A stretch of 64,000 bases of DNA. Origin: Cordilura impudica. Its lineage: Eukaryota; Arthropoda; Insecta; Diptera; Scathophagidae. The position numbers and the translations under genes are program-made. The notes beneath the pieces were generated by a model, which did not search any database, was not told the DNA's origin, and saw only the letters and a program-made list of their open reading frames with translations. Below, one piece after another: positions 31,102 to 43,900 of this stretch (positions are counted from its first letter, which is position 1; the number at the start of each line of letters is the position of its first letter). The stretch lies in the NCBI GenBank assembly GCA_963682025.1, contig OY821521.1:114796899-114860898 (forward strand), in the 5' to 3' direction.

Positions 31102-33860
31102 CGTAAGAATCAACCATACACAGGAAACTGAATTATTTCTTAATTCAAATTACATCGATATTTTATTAATACCTGAAACGCATTTTACGTTAGGAAGTTA
31201 TTTTCGAATTAAAGGTTACGACTTAATATATACAAATCACCCTGATAATCGTGCGCATGCTGGTTCTGCTATTCTTATAAAGTCTAGTATAAAGTACGAA
31301 GTCCTTGAAGAATACAAACACTCTTTTATTCAAGCTACAGGTGTTAAAGTAAATTGCGATACTAGTGATATTTCTATTTATGCTTTATACAAACCTCCTA
31401 GACATAATATCAATTGTCAGGAATATATGATTTCTTTAAATTGCTTGGCACAAAATTCATTGTAGGTGGTGATTACAACGCCAAACATATGTGGTGGGGC
31501 TCTAGCTTAATAACCCAAGAGGTAAAGAACTTTTCAAGTGTATTCAAAAGTATCGCTTCTCAGTGTTGTCAACAGGAAGTCCTACTTACTGCCCTAGTGA
31601 TCCAAACAAAATCCCTGACTTGCTGGATTTCGCAGTATATAATGGTTTATCAACAAATTGCTTATATATTATGGATAGTGACGAATTAAGCTCTGACCAT
31701 TCTCCTGTAATTATAAATTTTTGCACTTATTTACAATCTATACAAAAATCACTACACATAATATCTCCAAAAACAGATCTGGATTCTTTTAAATATTGGA
31801 TTGATAAAAACGTTAATCTAGCTTCTCACATACATAATGGCACTGATCCTGATATCGCAGTTGAAAGTTTCACAAATTTAATTCATGACGCTGCATTTTT
31901 GTCAACACCTGTAAACGAAATTAATGAGCATAATCGCAATAGAGTAGTTATATCTGCTGAAATTCAATCATTAATAAGAGATAGAAGACGATTGCGAAGA
32001 ATATGGCAATCCAGCACAAGCCCATTTGACAAAAGACTTTTCAATCGTGCTTCTTATGAAGTCAAAAATCGCATCAGAGAATACAAGAATGAAGAAACTA
32101 GGAAATACCTTAAAAGCTTGAACATAAATGTGTCAGCAAATGATGAGCATTGTCTTTGGAACGCCACAAAATATCTTAAGCGACCGACTAGAAGAAATAT
32201 TCCAATTAAAGATACAAGCAATTCGTGGTGCAGAACTGATAAAAGTAAGGCAAATGCTTTCTCCAAATACCTTAAAAATATATTTCAGCCTTTTTGTTTC
32301 AATAGTGTCGATGATTTGATAGAAATAGATCAATATTTAGACTGTCCTTGTCAAATGGGTCTACCGATTCGGGATATTCCCCCTCAAGAAGTGCAACAGG
32401 AAATCGTTATGTTAAATAACAAAAAATCACCTGGGTACGACCATATAAATGCAGCAGTAGCTAAAGCACTGCCAAAGAAAGGTATTATTTTTCTTTCCTT
32501 TATATTTAACTCGATTTTGAGATTACATCATATCCCTAATCAATGGAAATATGCCGAAGTAATAATGGTACCAAAACCAAAAAAGCCGGAAAACACAGTC
32601 TCCTATCTACGTTTTCAAAAATATTTGAAAGAATATACTTACGCAGATTATTACCAATACTTGAAGTATAATTCCGGAATACCAATTTGGATTTCGGCAT
32701 AATCATGGTACTTCTGAGCAATGCCACCGTATAATTAATGTCATACGAGATTCTTTAGAAAGCAAAAAATATTGTTCAGCAGTATTTTTGGACGTTCAGC
32801 AGGCCTTGACCGTGTTTGGTACAAAGGATTAATTTTTAAATTAAAGAAATTGCTTCCAACTCCATAGTTTTTCGTTTTTAAATCATACTTGGACGACAGA
32901 TTCTTTTATGTAATTCCTAACTATTTGTTTTTATTTGTAAATCATTTAATTGTTTCAATATATGTACAGATGTAATCATACCATTTATACAGGACTGTAA
33001 GGATTTATTCCATTGACCTAATAAATAAATAAAAAAAATGTAAAAGTAAATAATGAAATATCTAATATATGCCCTATAAAAGCAGAAATTCCGCAAGGCA
33101 GTGTTCTAGGACCTGTCTTTTATACTATTTTCACGTCAGATATGCCTGTACGTCCTAACATTACCGTTGCAACGTACGCTGACGATACTGCCTTAATTTC
33201 AACAAATGAGGTTCCTTCTATTGCATCTGAAACGATCCAGAATCAGCTCAATGATATTGAATCATGGTTAAATAAATGGAATATTAAGATGAATATCGAA
33301 AAGTCTGCCCATATAACATTCACCTTAAGAAAAGGAGACTGTCCAACGTTAACTCTAAATGGTACTCTTATTCCAAAACAAACGAAAGTGATATATCTTG
33401 GTCTTCATCTCGATCAGCGCCTTGCTTGGAAAAATCATATAAAAGCAAAAAGAGAGCAATTAAATATAAAAAAAGACGTATGTATTGGCTTCTCAATCCT
33501 AAGTCTGAATTAACGGTGGAAAATAAGATCTTGCTCTATAAAACGATATTAAAACCGATTTGGACTTACGGAATACAGCTTTGGGGAACAGCTAGTAATT
33601 CTAACATCGAAATCTTTCAAAGATATCAGGCTAAAACAATAAGATCAATAATAAATGCTCCGTGGTTCGTAACAAACAATAAAATTCACAAAGACTTAAA
33701 GATTCCCACAGTTAAAGATGAAATTAACAGATATAGTTCAAGATATGTTGAAAGACTTAGCAATCATATTAACCCATTAGCAATAAGTTTATTAGATGAA
33801 AGTGAGGAAATTAAAAGACTGAAAAGGCACCATATACTGGATTTACCTTTTGGAAAATAA
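31102..33860 (+). pseudogene. Jockey ORF2 (endonuclease and reverse transcriptase)
   Basis: The endonuclease shows LLIPETHF (Glu), GGDYNAKHMWWGS and SSDHSPVI. RT blocks follow: NNKKSPGYDHI, PQGSVLGPVFYTIF and an intact TYADDTALIS at about 33170. The C-terminal part is WTYGIQLWGTAS. Frameshifts are at about 31415, 31560, 32610 and 33480, and a 124-bp insertion interrupts it at 32914. The stop is at 33858-33860. Confidence 0.88.
32914..33037 (+). mobile_element. LINE 3'-tail insertion inside Jockey ORF2
   Basis: ATGTAA at 32908-32913 and again at 33038-33043 brackets a segment ending AATAAATAAATAAAAAAAA. Removing it restores the Jockey frame (DDRFFYVKVNNEISN). It is a severely 5'-truncated LINE copy with its target duplication. 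Confidence 0.75.
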
Positions 33861-33989
33861 TCTCTAAATATTTTTGCTGGACTAGTAGATTTCAGATTAT
33901 GTTATGATACTTTAAAATTATCAGATTTTCTTATTGTTGTATAAACAGATTGTAAATAAAAAAAAAATAATTATAATAAAAAAATATTG

Positions 33990-34755
33990 TTGTAGAATCT
34001 AACGCCTCATTTACAGAAATACAAAAGCTATTTGTCAAGGATTGTATTTTCAAATCTATTTCCCTTGGTACCAAAATTTTTGCTCCAAGTAAAGAAATGT
34101 ACGAATGCTACAAGCAAATACTTAAAGAAAGCAATATGGAGTTTCATTCCTACGGCTCCAAATAAAGCTAAAAAAACTACAACCTATCCCCTTCTACCGT
34201 AACTGAAATAGTCACCAATTTCAGTTCGAACAATAATGCAGTTTACAAATTTCAATTTGTTCGTAAAAATTTTAATCCAACTGCCTTAAAAAATGTACGA
34301 ACAATTTCCAGTATTATAATTTCTTGGAAAAAATACGAATCGAGATCCAGGAATAAACCAACTCAATGCTGGAACTGCTTAATGTATTGCCATGGCGGTG
34401 AACATTGTCATCGAAGTGCTGCGTGTATGATATGTGCAGAATAACATCATACAAATGTGTGTCCATTTAATACAAATGAAAAAAGACCAGCTGTTTTTAC
34501 ATGCTTTAATTGCAAAAAACGTGGAAAAGAGAGAACTGATCACACTGCAAACGACATCAACTGTACGTTATGTTCTCTCTATTTGGAAACCAGAACAAGG
34601 GTAACTTCTAAAAGTCAGAACAACAGCAGACAACAACAAAATAACTCGTTTCAATTAAAGGTAGAAGTTTTCCCTCATTTAAGAAACAACAACAAAAATG
34701 GTAATAATAACATCAATAATAACACAATAAATAACAACAAAGCCACATATGGGTA
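33990..34755 (+). pseudogene. second LINE ORF1 remnant with zinc knuckles
   Basis: Broken frames give SISLGTKIFAPSKEMYECYK, then CWNCLMYCHGGEHCHRSAAC and CAE-stop-HHTNVCPF, then FTCFNCKKRGKERTDHTAND. The tandem CCHC arrangement followed by an Asn-rich tail is that of I/LOA-type LINE gag proteins. Stops occur at 34163-34165 and 34442-34444. The 3' part is cut off by the following repeat. Confidence 0.7.
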
Positions 34756-34826
34756 ATTCCATAGTCACATACGTGACAGTCGCACGCTTCATTGAGACAA
34801 AAACCAACGAAAGCGTTAACAATTTG

Positions 34827-35590
34827 TATACCCTATACTACTATGTGGTTTGGGTATAATGACTTTGTGCTGCCATTTTAACTACCAAAAATATTTGACC
34901 AAGACTCATCTTTTATTATACCGATCGACTCAGAATAACTTTTTGAATCGATTTATCGATGTCCGTCCCTCCGTCCGTCCGTCTGTGTGTCCATGTAAAC
35001 CTTGTAATCAAACTGCAGGTCGCAAATATGAAAATATTTTGATGAGATTTGGTATGTAAGCTTCTATCGGCCATGGGATGAACGCTATTGAAATCGGTGA
35101 AATTCGGTTCGTGTTCAGACCTAGTCCCCATACAAATGACCCCAATGAAATCGACATAAATTGCCATAAGATCTCAGTCAAATTGGCTTTGTATGTGTTT
35201 ATTCTATCCAATTATCAGTAGTCCAAAACTAATCCCTATTGGACAATTCTTAGTCATAGCCCCCGTATAAAGCTGCTTCCCGAACTTCTCTTAAATCTAT
35301 GAAAAAACCAAAATAATGCACAGATTTTTCTCAAATTTTTCAATATATAAGTGACTTTACCAAATATGGTCACGATCGGTCCATTTTTCGACCTAGTCCC
35401 CATATAAATATAGCACCCGATATGAACTTTTTCATATCTGCAGCCAAAAAATTAATAATAATGCCACTCAAATTTGGTTTATGCTTATTTTCTACATCCA
35501 ATTAGTTGGACCGAAGAGTTAGGGTCTCTAAACCATGGTATAGGGTATCGTATAGTCGGTCAAGACCGACTATAATTTTCCTACTTGTTT
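34827..35590 (+). repeat. dispersed repeat family A, longest copy
   Basis: It starts TATACCCTATACTACTATGT, has a (CCGT)n run at 34962-34984, CGGCCATGGGATGAACGC, and ends ATAGTCGGTCAAGACCGACTATAATTTTC. The ends include an inverted ATAGTCGGT / ACCGACTAT palindrome. It matches 600-1010 (inverted) and 27480-27610. Confidence 0.75.
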
Positions 35591-36061
35591 TACTTCTTTT
35601 TGTTTTTGTTTGGAGCATGAAAAGCTAAACATTTGGTAAAAGAGAAAAAATTAATCAAATATGCAGCTCATAAAATTTAAGCAATTAAAGTCGGTGACGT
35701 GGCGTGGCAAAAATATAAGTTTGTTTTTTCCTTGTTAGCAAAAATGCAAAACTCTGCGAACTTCGTCGGAATGTTTTGCAAATATTTTTTGTCATAATTC
35801 CCAACATTATAAGTGATTTTTTAAATTTTCTGAATTGACAAAACTTTTTTTGATTATCCCCTACAGCCCGTTGTTTGGTTCGTGACGTTACGTGATGTAA
35901 CGTGACATAGTTTACCATGTGATACTTGTACTAAATTTTTCTTTCAATAACTATTTTTTTTTAATTCATGAAAGAAAACAGGTTATAAATTTTATTTGAT
36001 GATTTTATTTTGTAAATTAAATTAATTCAATTATTTTTAAATGTATGAATTATAAAAAATA
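35591..36061. other. spacer with GTGACGT boxes
   Basis: GTCGGTGACGTGGCGTGGC at about 35691 and GTGACGTTACGTGATGTAACG at 35882-35902 (itself near-palindromic) bracket about 200 bp. These could be the ends of a small element. No gene is seen. Confidence 0.3.
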
Positions 36062-36189
36062 GGGGCCTAATTCACAAAGAAGACAACAAGGCAATTGAGA
36101 AAATTTCGTATGAAAAAAATACTCAAATTGAGCTCTTTTTCATACACATTTTTTAAAATTGTCCTGCTGTCTTCTTTGTGAATAGGGGG
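36062..36189. mobile_element. 128-bp foldback MITE
   Basis: The left arm has TTCACAAAGAAGACAACAAG and the right arm (36157-36189) is its near-perfect inverse. The arms are about 30 bp with a 60-bp loop. It shares the ACAAGGCAATT segment with the MITE at 3841-4219. Confidence 0.65.
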
Positions 36190-37044
36190 TAGATGTTTTT
36201 TTGATTTAAATATTACTTTTTGGGGAATATGCAGTTAAAGCTATTGTTGCAGAAAATATTAATTTACACAACCGTTTGCCTAATTAAAATATCTTAAAAC
36301 AAAATTTATTGTAACGCAGTTATATTATAATTATTATAAATTTATTAATTTAAACTTATTATAATTAATATTTCCTATTTTATTTGTATTTACATTATTT
36401 TTAATGTATTGTAATACTTATCTATATTTTTAATAATATCATGTATTGCATTACATTATATTATTAATAATTATTTTATAACACATAAACGCTACCCTAA
36501 TTATTAAATTTTTAAAGATAATTATCATAGTTAATAATTATCATTTACTAAAACCATCATTAACCACAATCATCATTAACAAGAATATTATAATTTTTCT
36601 TAATAGTCGTTGTAAGGTTAATAACTGAGATTTTGTTAATTTTGTCTTATGCTCTTCGCTTCATTAGCTCACTATGTTCATTAATAACGACTTAATAGCA
36701 ACCTAATGCAACGCTAGTAAGATGAGACAACAAATTAACTGTATCCCAATTATTCTCACTTGCTAAACAACTTATTTTTATTATTGTAATTTGCATTACT
36801 TTTGTTCTTTTTTTTTAAAATGATTAGTGGTTTGTACATTTAAAATTTTAATAATATCGTTCATTTCTATTTTGAACATCAAACGGAGTTAAGCTATTGT
36901 TTCTTAAAAAATATAATAAACAGAGCCGTACAACCCAAAATCTAAAAGGGAACTTTCATTTTAATATTGGTAATATTAATGGTAATATAAAATAAAAATA
37001 TAATTTTCAAGAGATATAATTTTTAAAATCTAAAATCATAAACA
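36190..37044 (+). repeat. region containing the outer BEL 5' LTR
   Basis: The LTR must end near AAACA at 37044, before the primer-binding site. Its start could not be fixed because the 3' LTR is outside the window. The sequence is very AT-rich with AATAAA at about 36989. Confidence 0.4.
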
Positions 37045-37045
37045 T

Positions 37046-37063
37046 TGGTGCCGAAACCCGGGA
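37046..37063 (+). other. primer-binding site of the outer BEL
   Basis: TGGTGCCGAAACCCGGGA begins two bases after the LTR end. TGG plus a GAAACCCGG body is a common PBS type in fly BEL elements. Confidence 0.65.
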
Positions 37064-37664
37064 ATTTCGTTCCCCTTTAGATAATTTTTTTTAAATATAA
37101 AATTCCGTCAAATTTAAATAAACCAAAAAAAAAAAAGAAGTAAAAGCTATTGAAAGTTACATAAATTATTTGAATACATATATTGTGGTGTGATTTTTAT
37201 TTCAATAAAGAACGAGTGTGGGTGTGTATAAAAGATTATTGAAAACCAGAAAAAGTGAATTGTAATTAAATATAAATTAAATTATCATAAACATTTTGTA
37301 CAAATCTTCGCAAGTTTTTCTTGAAATTATAATTATTTAAAAAATTAAAATTTACAATAGTTTTGAAACTAGGTTCGGGGTTTTACTCGTGCTTTTAAGT
37401 TAGCTCACAAAAACGTGCTCGTGAAAATTGTATATATCTGCCATTGAAATTACGTAAGCCTTTTTGCAATTGTACTATAGGGCTTAATGTTTGTGTCCCA
37501 TTAAAATATTGAACAAATTATTTTCATTTCTTTATTGGAAAAATTAATTCAATTAACTCAATTGAATAATTGACTAATTCAATATTTTAAATTTAATTAT
37601 AATTACTTATTACTTAATAAGTAATTAGGGCTTCTCTCTTCAATTTTAATTGAAGTATTTCTAT

Positions 37665-38231
37665 GTACGTCTGTACTTTCAATACGTTTTTTGGTCAAAA
37701 CGATGTATATTTCAATTAAAAATTCGTTTTTTCTTTAATCTAGTACATCTGTACAACTAACCGGTTAATTCAGGTGATATTTTCACCACTCTAAAAACGT
37801 CATATTTCAGTTTTAGTACTTCTGTACATTGAAATCGTAATCTAACAACAGATTCGTTTTCTAAATTTCTTTTATACATCAAAGCTTTGTAAGTTTGCAC
37901 ATAATCACGTGTGTGTAAACATTTTTACACTCGAAAAACATTCATCACACTCGAAAAACATTCTCAGTACATCTGTACAATTAGTAACATAACCTAAATT
38001 GCTAAAATTTGAATTTATATTCGAAATCTAGTACATCTGTATTACGGAAATTCTCAGGGCTGTGTACATCTGTACAAAATTTAACGCTGCTGTTTCTAAG
38101 CATTTGAAATTTCCATTTTTTTTTTGTGCAATTTTTAGCAATATGTATGTGCTATCTTTGGAGCGCTTTACCATAATCGTTAAATCGTTTTTTAATCTCC
38201 TCAATAAATTTGAGGTTTTGTACTTCTGTAC
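37665..38231 (+). repeat. repeated GTAC-N-TCTGTAC motif in the BEL leader
   Basis: The 12-mer GTAC[ACGT]TCTGTAC occurs at 37665, 37743, 37816, 37967, 38064 and 38220. A damaged copy is at 38031. Several copies are spaced 73-78 bp or about twice that, suggesting a decayed tandem repeat of about 75 bp. A second repeat, CACTCGAAAAACATTC, is doubled at 37928-37964. The region is the untranslated leader before gag. Confidence 0.7.
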
Positions 38232-38324
38232 AATCGAAAAAATCTTTTTCATCTTTTTTCTATAACACACTTTTTATAAGCAAACCTAAATTTTTTATAA
38301 TCTTGTGACCCTTAACTACAAATC

Positions 38325-39401
38325 ATGAGTGAATTGCAATCATTAATAGCTATACAACGCAATTTGTTGTGTACATTAAAGAAACTAGACTATAAATTCA
38401 TGCAAAAAAGTGACTCCGATAAGACCCCCGGTTACATCGAGAGTCATAGACTGGAACTTGATTTATTGTTTCAACAATTCAAGTTTCAACACGAGGATAT
38501 TTTAAAAATCATTCGTGACAGCTCTTTAAATGAGGAGGATGTTCCATATATGGATGAGGATATCTTTTTTGAGTTCTCTGATAGATATTTCACGTTTAGA
38601 GGGAAATTACTTGACAGTGTACATAGGGATGATAATACACGTCCACCTCTTTGTAGTACCTTTGCTAGGACGAGTAATCGCTCAGAAATGAACACAAGTG
38701 TAGACGCGCGTTTACCAAGGATTTCCCTTCCTAAATTCTCTGGTTTGTATTTAGATTGGATCCCATTTCGAGACATTTATGTATCCATGGTACATTTCAA
38801 TAATTCTCTGTCCAAAATTCAAAAATTTTATTATTTGAAAGGAACCCTGTTGGGAGAAGCAGCTTCTCTCATTAAAACTATATCAATCACAGAGGCTAAC
38901 TACGATTCGGCTTGGCGAATGTTAGAGCCAAGATACCACAATAGGCGCAAAATAGTGAATAATCTTGCAATTAAGCTGTATAATATTCCAAAATCAGATG
39001 GATCTTCAGAGTATAAAAACCCTACTGGACATTACACAAGAATGTCTAAACTCTTTTGAGAATTTGGGTATTAAAACATCTGAATGGGACCCATTGTTTA
39101 TTCCGATACTTTGTCAAAAGCTTGATCAGAAAACCCGAAGAGAATGGGAGCAATCTCTAAAATCCTCAACGGATGTTCCAAATAGATCTGATTGGTTCTC
39201 TTTTCTCGAAAATACATTCAGAACTTTAGAATCATTAAATGAGTCTGTTCCCACAATAATTAAAGCAAATCCGAACAATAATTTCAAAAACAGAAATCAG
39301 ACACATGTGCACAATAGCAATATCGCTAAATCAAAATCGATTTCCTGTTTGTTTTTTGAAAGAAATCACTACTTGTCACAATGTTATAAATTTTTAGCAC
39401 T
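38325..39401 (+). pseudogene. outer BEL gag, 5' part
   Basis: It starts MSELQSLIAIQRNLLCTLKK. The DUF1759-type core has LPRISLPKFSGLYLDWIPFR and FYYLKGTLLGEAASLIKTIS. A frameshift near 39000 moves to the frame with CLNSFENLGIKTSEWDPLFI and the first knuckle Cys (NHYLSQCYKFLALP). Coding stops abruptly at the inner BEL insertion site and resumes at 44599. Confidence 0.88.
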
Positions 39402-39406
39402 CCCTC
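39402..39406 (+). repeat. target-site duplication, left copy
   Basis: CCCTC here and at 44594-44598 flank the inner BEL exactly. Confidence 0.85.
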
Positions 39407-39736
39407 TGTTGTTGATACATTTTTATTCATAATTTTTAAAATACCTTGTTCTTTTTTACTTTAAATATTTTATAATATTTTATAACTTTAATTCCATAAT
39501 GCTTTGATTTTTAGTTTTTAATGTTAAATAATTTTGAATATTTTTCATTGTATATTTGTCGTTTGAACTGTGAAGGTAAAATTAACGTAAGTTTCTTTTA
39601 ATTTTAAAACATAATTCAATTTTGTAAATTTAATACTTATTATTTTTATAGAATAAAACGCAGTTTTAAGATTGTTATTAAGAAAAATTACTGGAGTTTT
39701 TATTGAAGCTGGAGTTCTATTGAAGCGACATTTATA
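39407..39736 (+). repeat. inner BEL 5' LTR
   Basis: It is 330 bp, TGTTGTTGATAC...GACATTTATA. Four substitutions separate it from the 3' copy. It contains intron-like signals, GTAAGTTTC at about 39588 and TTTTTATAG at about 39643. Confidence 0.92.
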
Positions 39737-39919
39737 TATTTTTATTGTTAATTGTGTGCTGTTTCATGGTTAAAACTCCCAGAGACCTGAGTTGGTAAGA
39801 GTTTACGCTCGCAGGTTAGGATATCAACAGCAATTACGTGTTCTCAGTGGAATTTTTGTGAGAAACCTTGTATATGTGATTCACCCTTTGCTACTTGGAG
39901 ATTACCAACAATTTGAAGT

Positions 39920-40917
39920 ATGCCAGCTCACCAGATGCCTAGAAAAGGCAAAGGAACATTGACAACTGCTGCATTAAATAGAACCCTTGATGAATCCGAA
40001 GAACAATCAGCTGATATGGAAAATGTTCCGGTAAATCCGGCTCCAAGAGAAGTTATTTCGGATAGCATCTCACAAGAAATTGAAAAGAGATTAGAGATTA
40101 TGCGTAGAGAATTTCAACAACAGATGTTTGATATGCAGGGACTGATAGTGTCACAAATACAAGAATCTTGTCGTCCAATAGATTCCAATGTTGAATCTCG
40201 TACAGAACCTTCTATAAATAATCGAAATCAAGGTATAGAGTGTGAGAGGCCAGTCATAAGTCAATCAGTTGTGGCAGTACAAAAGCCAATGAAGATTTAT
40301 CCATTACCTGAATTTAATGGGTTTCCTGAAGAGTGGACCATATTTTTTGAAGAATTCCAATGCACTACAAGAGAGTTTGGATACTCTAATTTACAAAATA
40401 TAATGCGTCTCCGAGAAGCTTTGAAAGGCCGCGCTAGGGCAACTGTAGAAGCTCTGCTATCGAATTCCGGTAATGTTAAAATCATCTTAGAAACTTTACA
40501 GGAAACCTTTGGGAGATCAGAGCAACTTATTAGAAGCCAAATCGATAAGGTGCGCCAAATATCGTCTGTGCTTGAAGGAGACTTAGAAGGATTGGTAATA
40601 TTTGCCAACAAAGTAATGAATATGGCTGAATTTTTGAAAAATGCTCGAGGTTTGTGTCATTTGTCAAATCCGTCACTTCTCAGCGAGCTTGTATGCAAGT
40701 TACCAATTTCTCGCCAAATACAATGGGCGCAGAAGAGTTTAGCATTAGAAACTCATCCAACTATTTTGGATTTCAGTTCATGGACTAATGCGGTACGCAA
40801 AGTAACAAATGTTGTAATGGATACACTTCCTACAACAAGCCAAGGTAAATTAAAGTCGGTCAACCAATTTAGAGGTAGTTCAATTAGAAATAAGTGGCAC
40901 TCACGAAGGTGCTGAAG
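39920..40917 (+). CDS. inner BEL gag
   Basis: An open frame of 331 residues starts MPAHQMPRKGKGTLTTAALN. The central block KIYPLPEFNGFPEEWTIFFE and RLREALKGRARATVEALL then FGRSEQLIRSQIDKVRQIS is typical for Pao/roo-group gag. The zinc knuckles expected after it are absent: the frame ends and a shifted frame jumps straight into the late protease region, so about the last third is deleted. Confidence 0.85.
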
Positions 40918-43900
40918 TTTACTATATGTCAAATGTATATACTTCAGAAAACTTATCACTACCAACCCAATCTCTTCAGAGATATGACATTCTTCGTCAA
41001 CGAAATTCTGCCATCAGTCAACTACCCATTGCTTATTATGGACAGATTCAACCTCGTATCATCATAAGTCTCACTCATGCTTATTTAACAACACCTTTGG
41101 AATCTCCAATATCATCTGAAGAGCCTGGATTAATTGCTATTAAAACACGTTTGGCATGAATTGTATATGGATCAAATAAAAAACAAGTAAAATCTAGTTC
41201 AAAACAGTCGTTGCTAGTGAATAAGCTAAACGATAATGATGAGGAAAAAATGAGTGACATGATGGCAAGATATTTTGATATGGAAACATTTGGTATAAAA
41301 TGCAATGTGAAACCTCTATTAAGTGCTGCAGAAGAACGATCAATGCAGATTTTAAATGATACTATAAATAGAAAAGACAAAAGGTTTGAGTGCGGTTTAC
41401 TATGGAGGGAAGATTTTTTAACATTTCCACGAAGTTTTTCACTGGCTTATAAGCGGCCTTTAACTGTGGAGAAAAAAATGGCACGTGATTCTGAATATGC
41501 TAAAAAATATTGCGAGAAAATTGAAGATTATGTTGCTAAAGGTTATGCAAGAAAGCTAACTAAGGATGAAATCCGGCGACTTGTTCTCCTGCTATAGCAC
41601 AATTTGTAAAAAATTTTAACGCAGAAAAATTTAAAGAACAGTTTCCTCGGGCGGTGGAAGGTATAGTGGATCGCCACTATGTCGATGATTATGTCGATTG
41701 CTTTAATTGTGAGGAAGAAGCTCTTAAAGTAGTTGGAGATGTTATTAATATACATAAAGTTGGTGGTTTTGAGCTAAGGAAAATTCAATCCAATTCTCAA
41801 AAGGTTATGTTAAAATATGGCGACGCCGATGCAAGTGGTATTATTAATATTGAAGGTAATGATAGCCGAATTCTGGGTATGTTTTGGTCTTCAAAATCCG
41901 ATACCTTTTTCTTCCTTCTCAAATTGAATAAAGTTAAGCCTGAGATACTGAACTTTCAAAAGCGACCAACGAAAAGGGAGTTGTTATGTCTTACGATGTC
42001 AGTTTTTGATCCTTATGGGTTTTTAGCAGATTTTATGATTACAGCAAAGCTGTTAATGCAAAATGTTTGGAAATCAGGAATTCAATGGGATGATGAAATT
42101 CGAAATGAACTGTATAAAAATTGGAAGTTGTGGATTATTGAGTTGCAGAAAATACAAAATTTTCGTATTAATCGTTGTTATTCAAGCCTTTTCGAAGTTT
42201 GTGGTGCAGAGTTGCATGTATTTGTAGATGCTAGTGAAAATGCCATGTCTGCCGTAGCATATTGGAGAATTAAAAGTAACGAAATAAAGGTGGCATTCGT
42301 GATGGGAAAAACTGCGTGTGCTCCTACTCGATATCATACTATTCCAAAGCTAGAATTGCAAGCTGCTGTGATGGGGGTACGTCTTAAACAACTCATTAAG
42401 AAACATCATACAAGCGAAATTGGAGAGGTATATTTTTGGAGCGATTCAAATTCAGTAATCCTATGGATTTGTTCTGACCATCGTTAGTATAAGCAATATG
42501 TTGCGAATAGAGTTTCGGAAATATTGGAGAGCAGCCAAATTGAGCAATGCCGTTGGTTACCCGGGAAAGAAAATCCTGTCGATGAAGCAACACGAGCAAA
42601 AATACCTCCGAAATATAATCCAAATGGCAGATGGAAAAATGGTCCCGAATTTTTAAAGAGAGGAGAAGAGTTTTGGCCAAATGTAGATGATATGAAAAAC
42701 AGTCCTAAAAAACAAATGAAGAGTTACGTACAAAGTATACTGTAATGACGACAACACAAGTAAGTATTATTCAACCTGATATCAAAAGATTATCAAAGTA
42801 TGCAAGATATAAACGAACGATGGCATGGATTTTTCGATATTTATCCAATATAAAAAGAAAATGCAAAGGTGAACCAATTTTTTGTGGTCAGTTTTTAATC
42901 AAAATTGCTCAAAATGATATGTTTAGAGAAGATTATGCTAATCTAAAATACGATAAAATCGTATCAAAATGCAGTTTATTAAGAACTCTTAACCCATATT
43001 TAGACAATGATATTATACGAGCAAAAGGCCGAATTGACAATGCCGAAGTTCTTCCTGTTTCCGCTAGGAGACCAATAATACTTTCTAAAAATAATCCATT
43101 AACAACACTTTTAGTTGATTCATATCATAGAAAGCTTCATCATATTAATAGGGCAACCATAATAAATGAAATTCGGCAAAAATGTTGGATTATTTCGATT
43201 CGAGCTCTATTAAAATCTGTTGAAAATAATTGTCAGTTTTGCAAAAAATAGAAAATCTCGTCCAAATACTCCACAGATGGGACTACTGACAGTTGATAGA
43301 GTTACGCCTTTTGTTCGTCCATTTACTTATTGCGGTGTTGATTTGTTTGACCATGTAACGTTACAATAAGAAGAAAACAGGAGAAACGGTGGGTGGCTAT
43401 ATTTACTTGTCTTACAATAAGGGCAATTCATCTTGAAATTGTAGCAAACCTTTCAACTGATGCTTTCTTGATTGCTCTCCGTAATTTTGTTAATCGACGT
43501 GGAGTTCCAATTCAATTTAGGAGTGATAACGGAAAAAAATTTGTTGGTCTTCCGAAGGAGTTAAAAGGGGAATTTAAATTCATTGATTTTGATGACGTAA
43601 CCAGTAAGTTAGCTCTCCTCGGCGCAAAGTGGATTTTTAACACACCTTTGAATCCTAGTGAAGGAGGTGCTTGGGAAAGACTAATACAGTCTGTAAAAAA
43701 AATCTTGGCTATAGTTCTGAAAGAGAAATCACCACACTTAGAAACTTTTCAGAGTTTACTTATCGAAGCCGAAAATATTGTAAATGCAAGACCATTAACT
43801 CATTTACCTTCTACGATTGATGAACCTGAACCGCTAACACCAAACCATTTTCTATTGGGTTGTACTAATTCTACACAAACTCCGTCTCCATATGATCCCA

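Larger units (their letters stand above)
29622..33975 (+). mobile_element. Jockey-clade LINE
   Basis: It has an ORF1 with PRE-C2HC domain and zinc knuckles, an ORF2 with endonuclease and RT, and a 3' A-rich tail (ATTGTAAATAAAAAAAAAAT at about 33950). It carries a small LINE-tail insertion at 32914-33037. Near full length but inactive. The 5' limit is uncertain: a 51-codon frame at 29622-29777 may be leader. Confidence 0.85.

Noticed and set aside
37743..38231. A CRISPR-like array, because of regularly spaced short repeats
   Set aside because: The context is a fly retroelement leader, spacing is irregular, spacers are not uniform and there are no cas genes.
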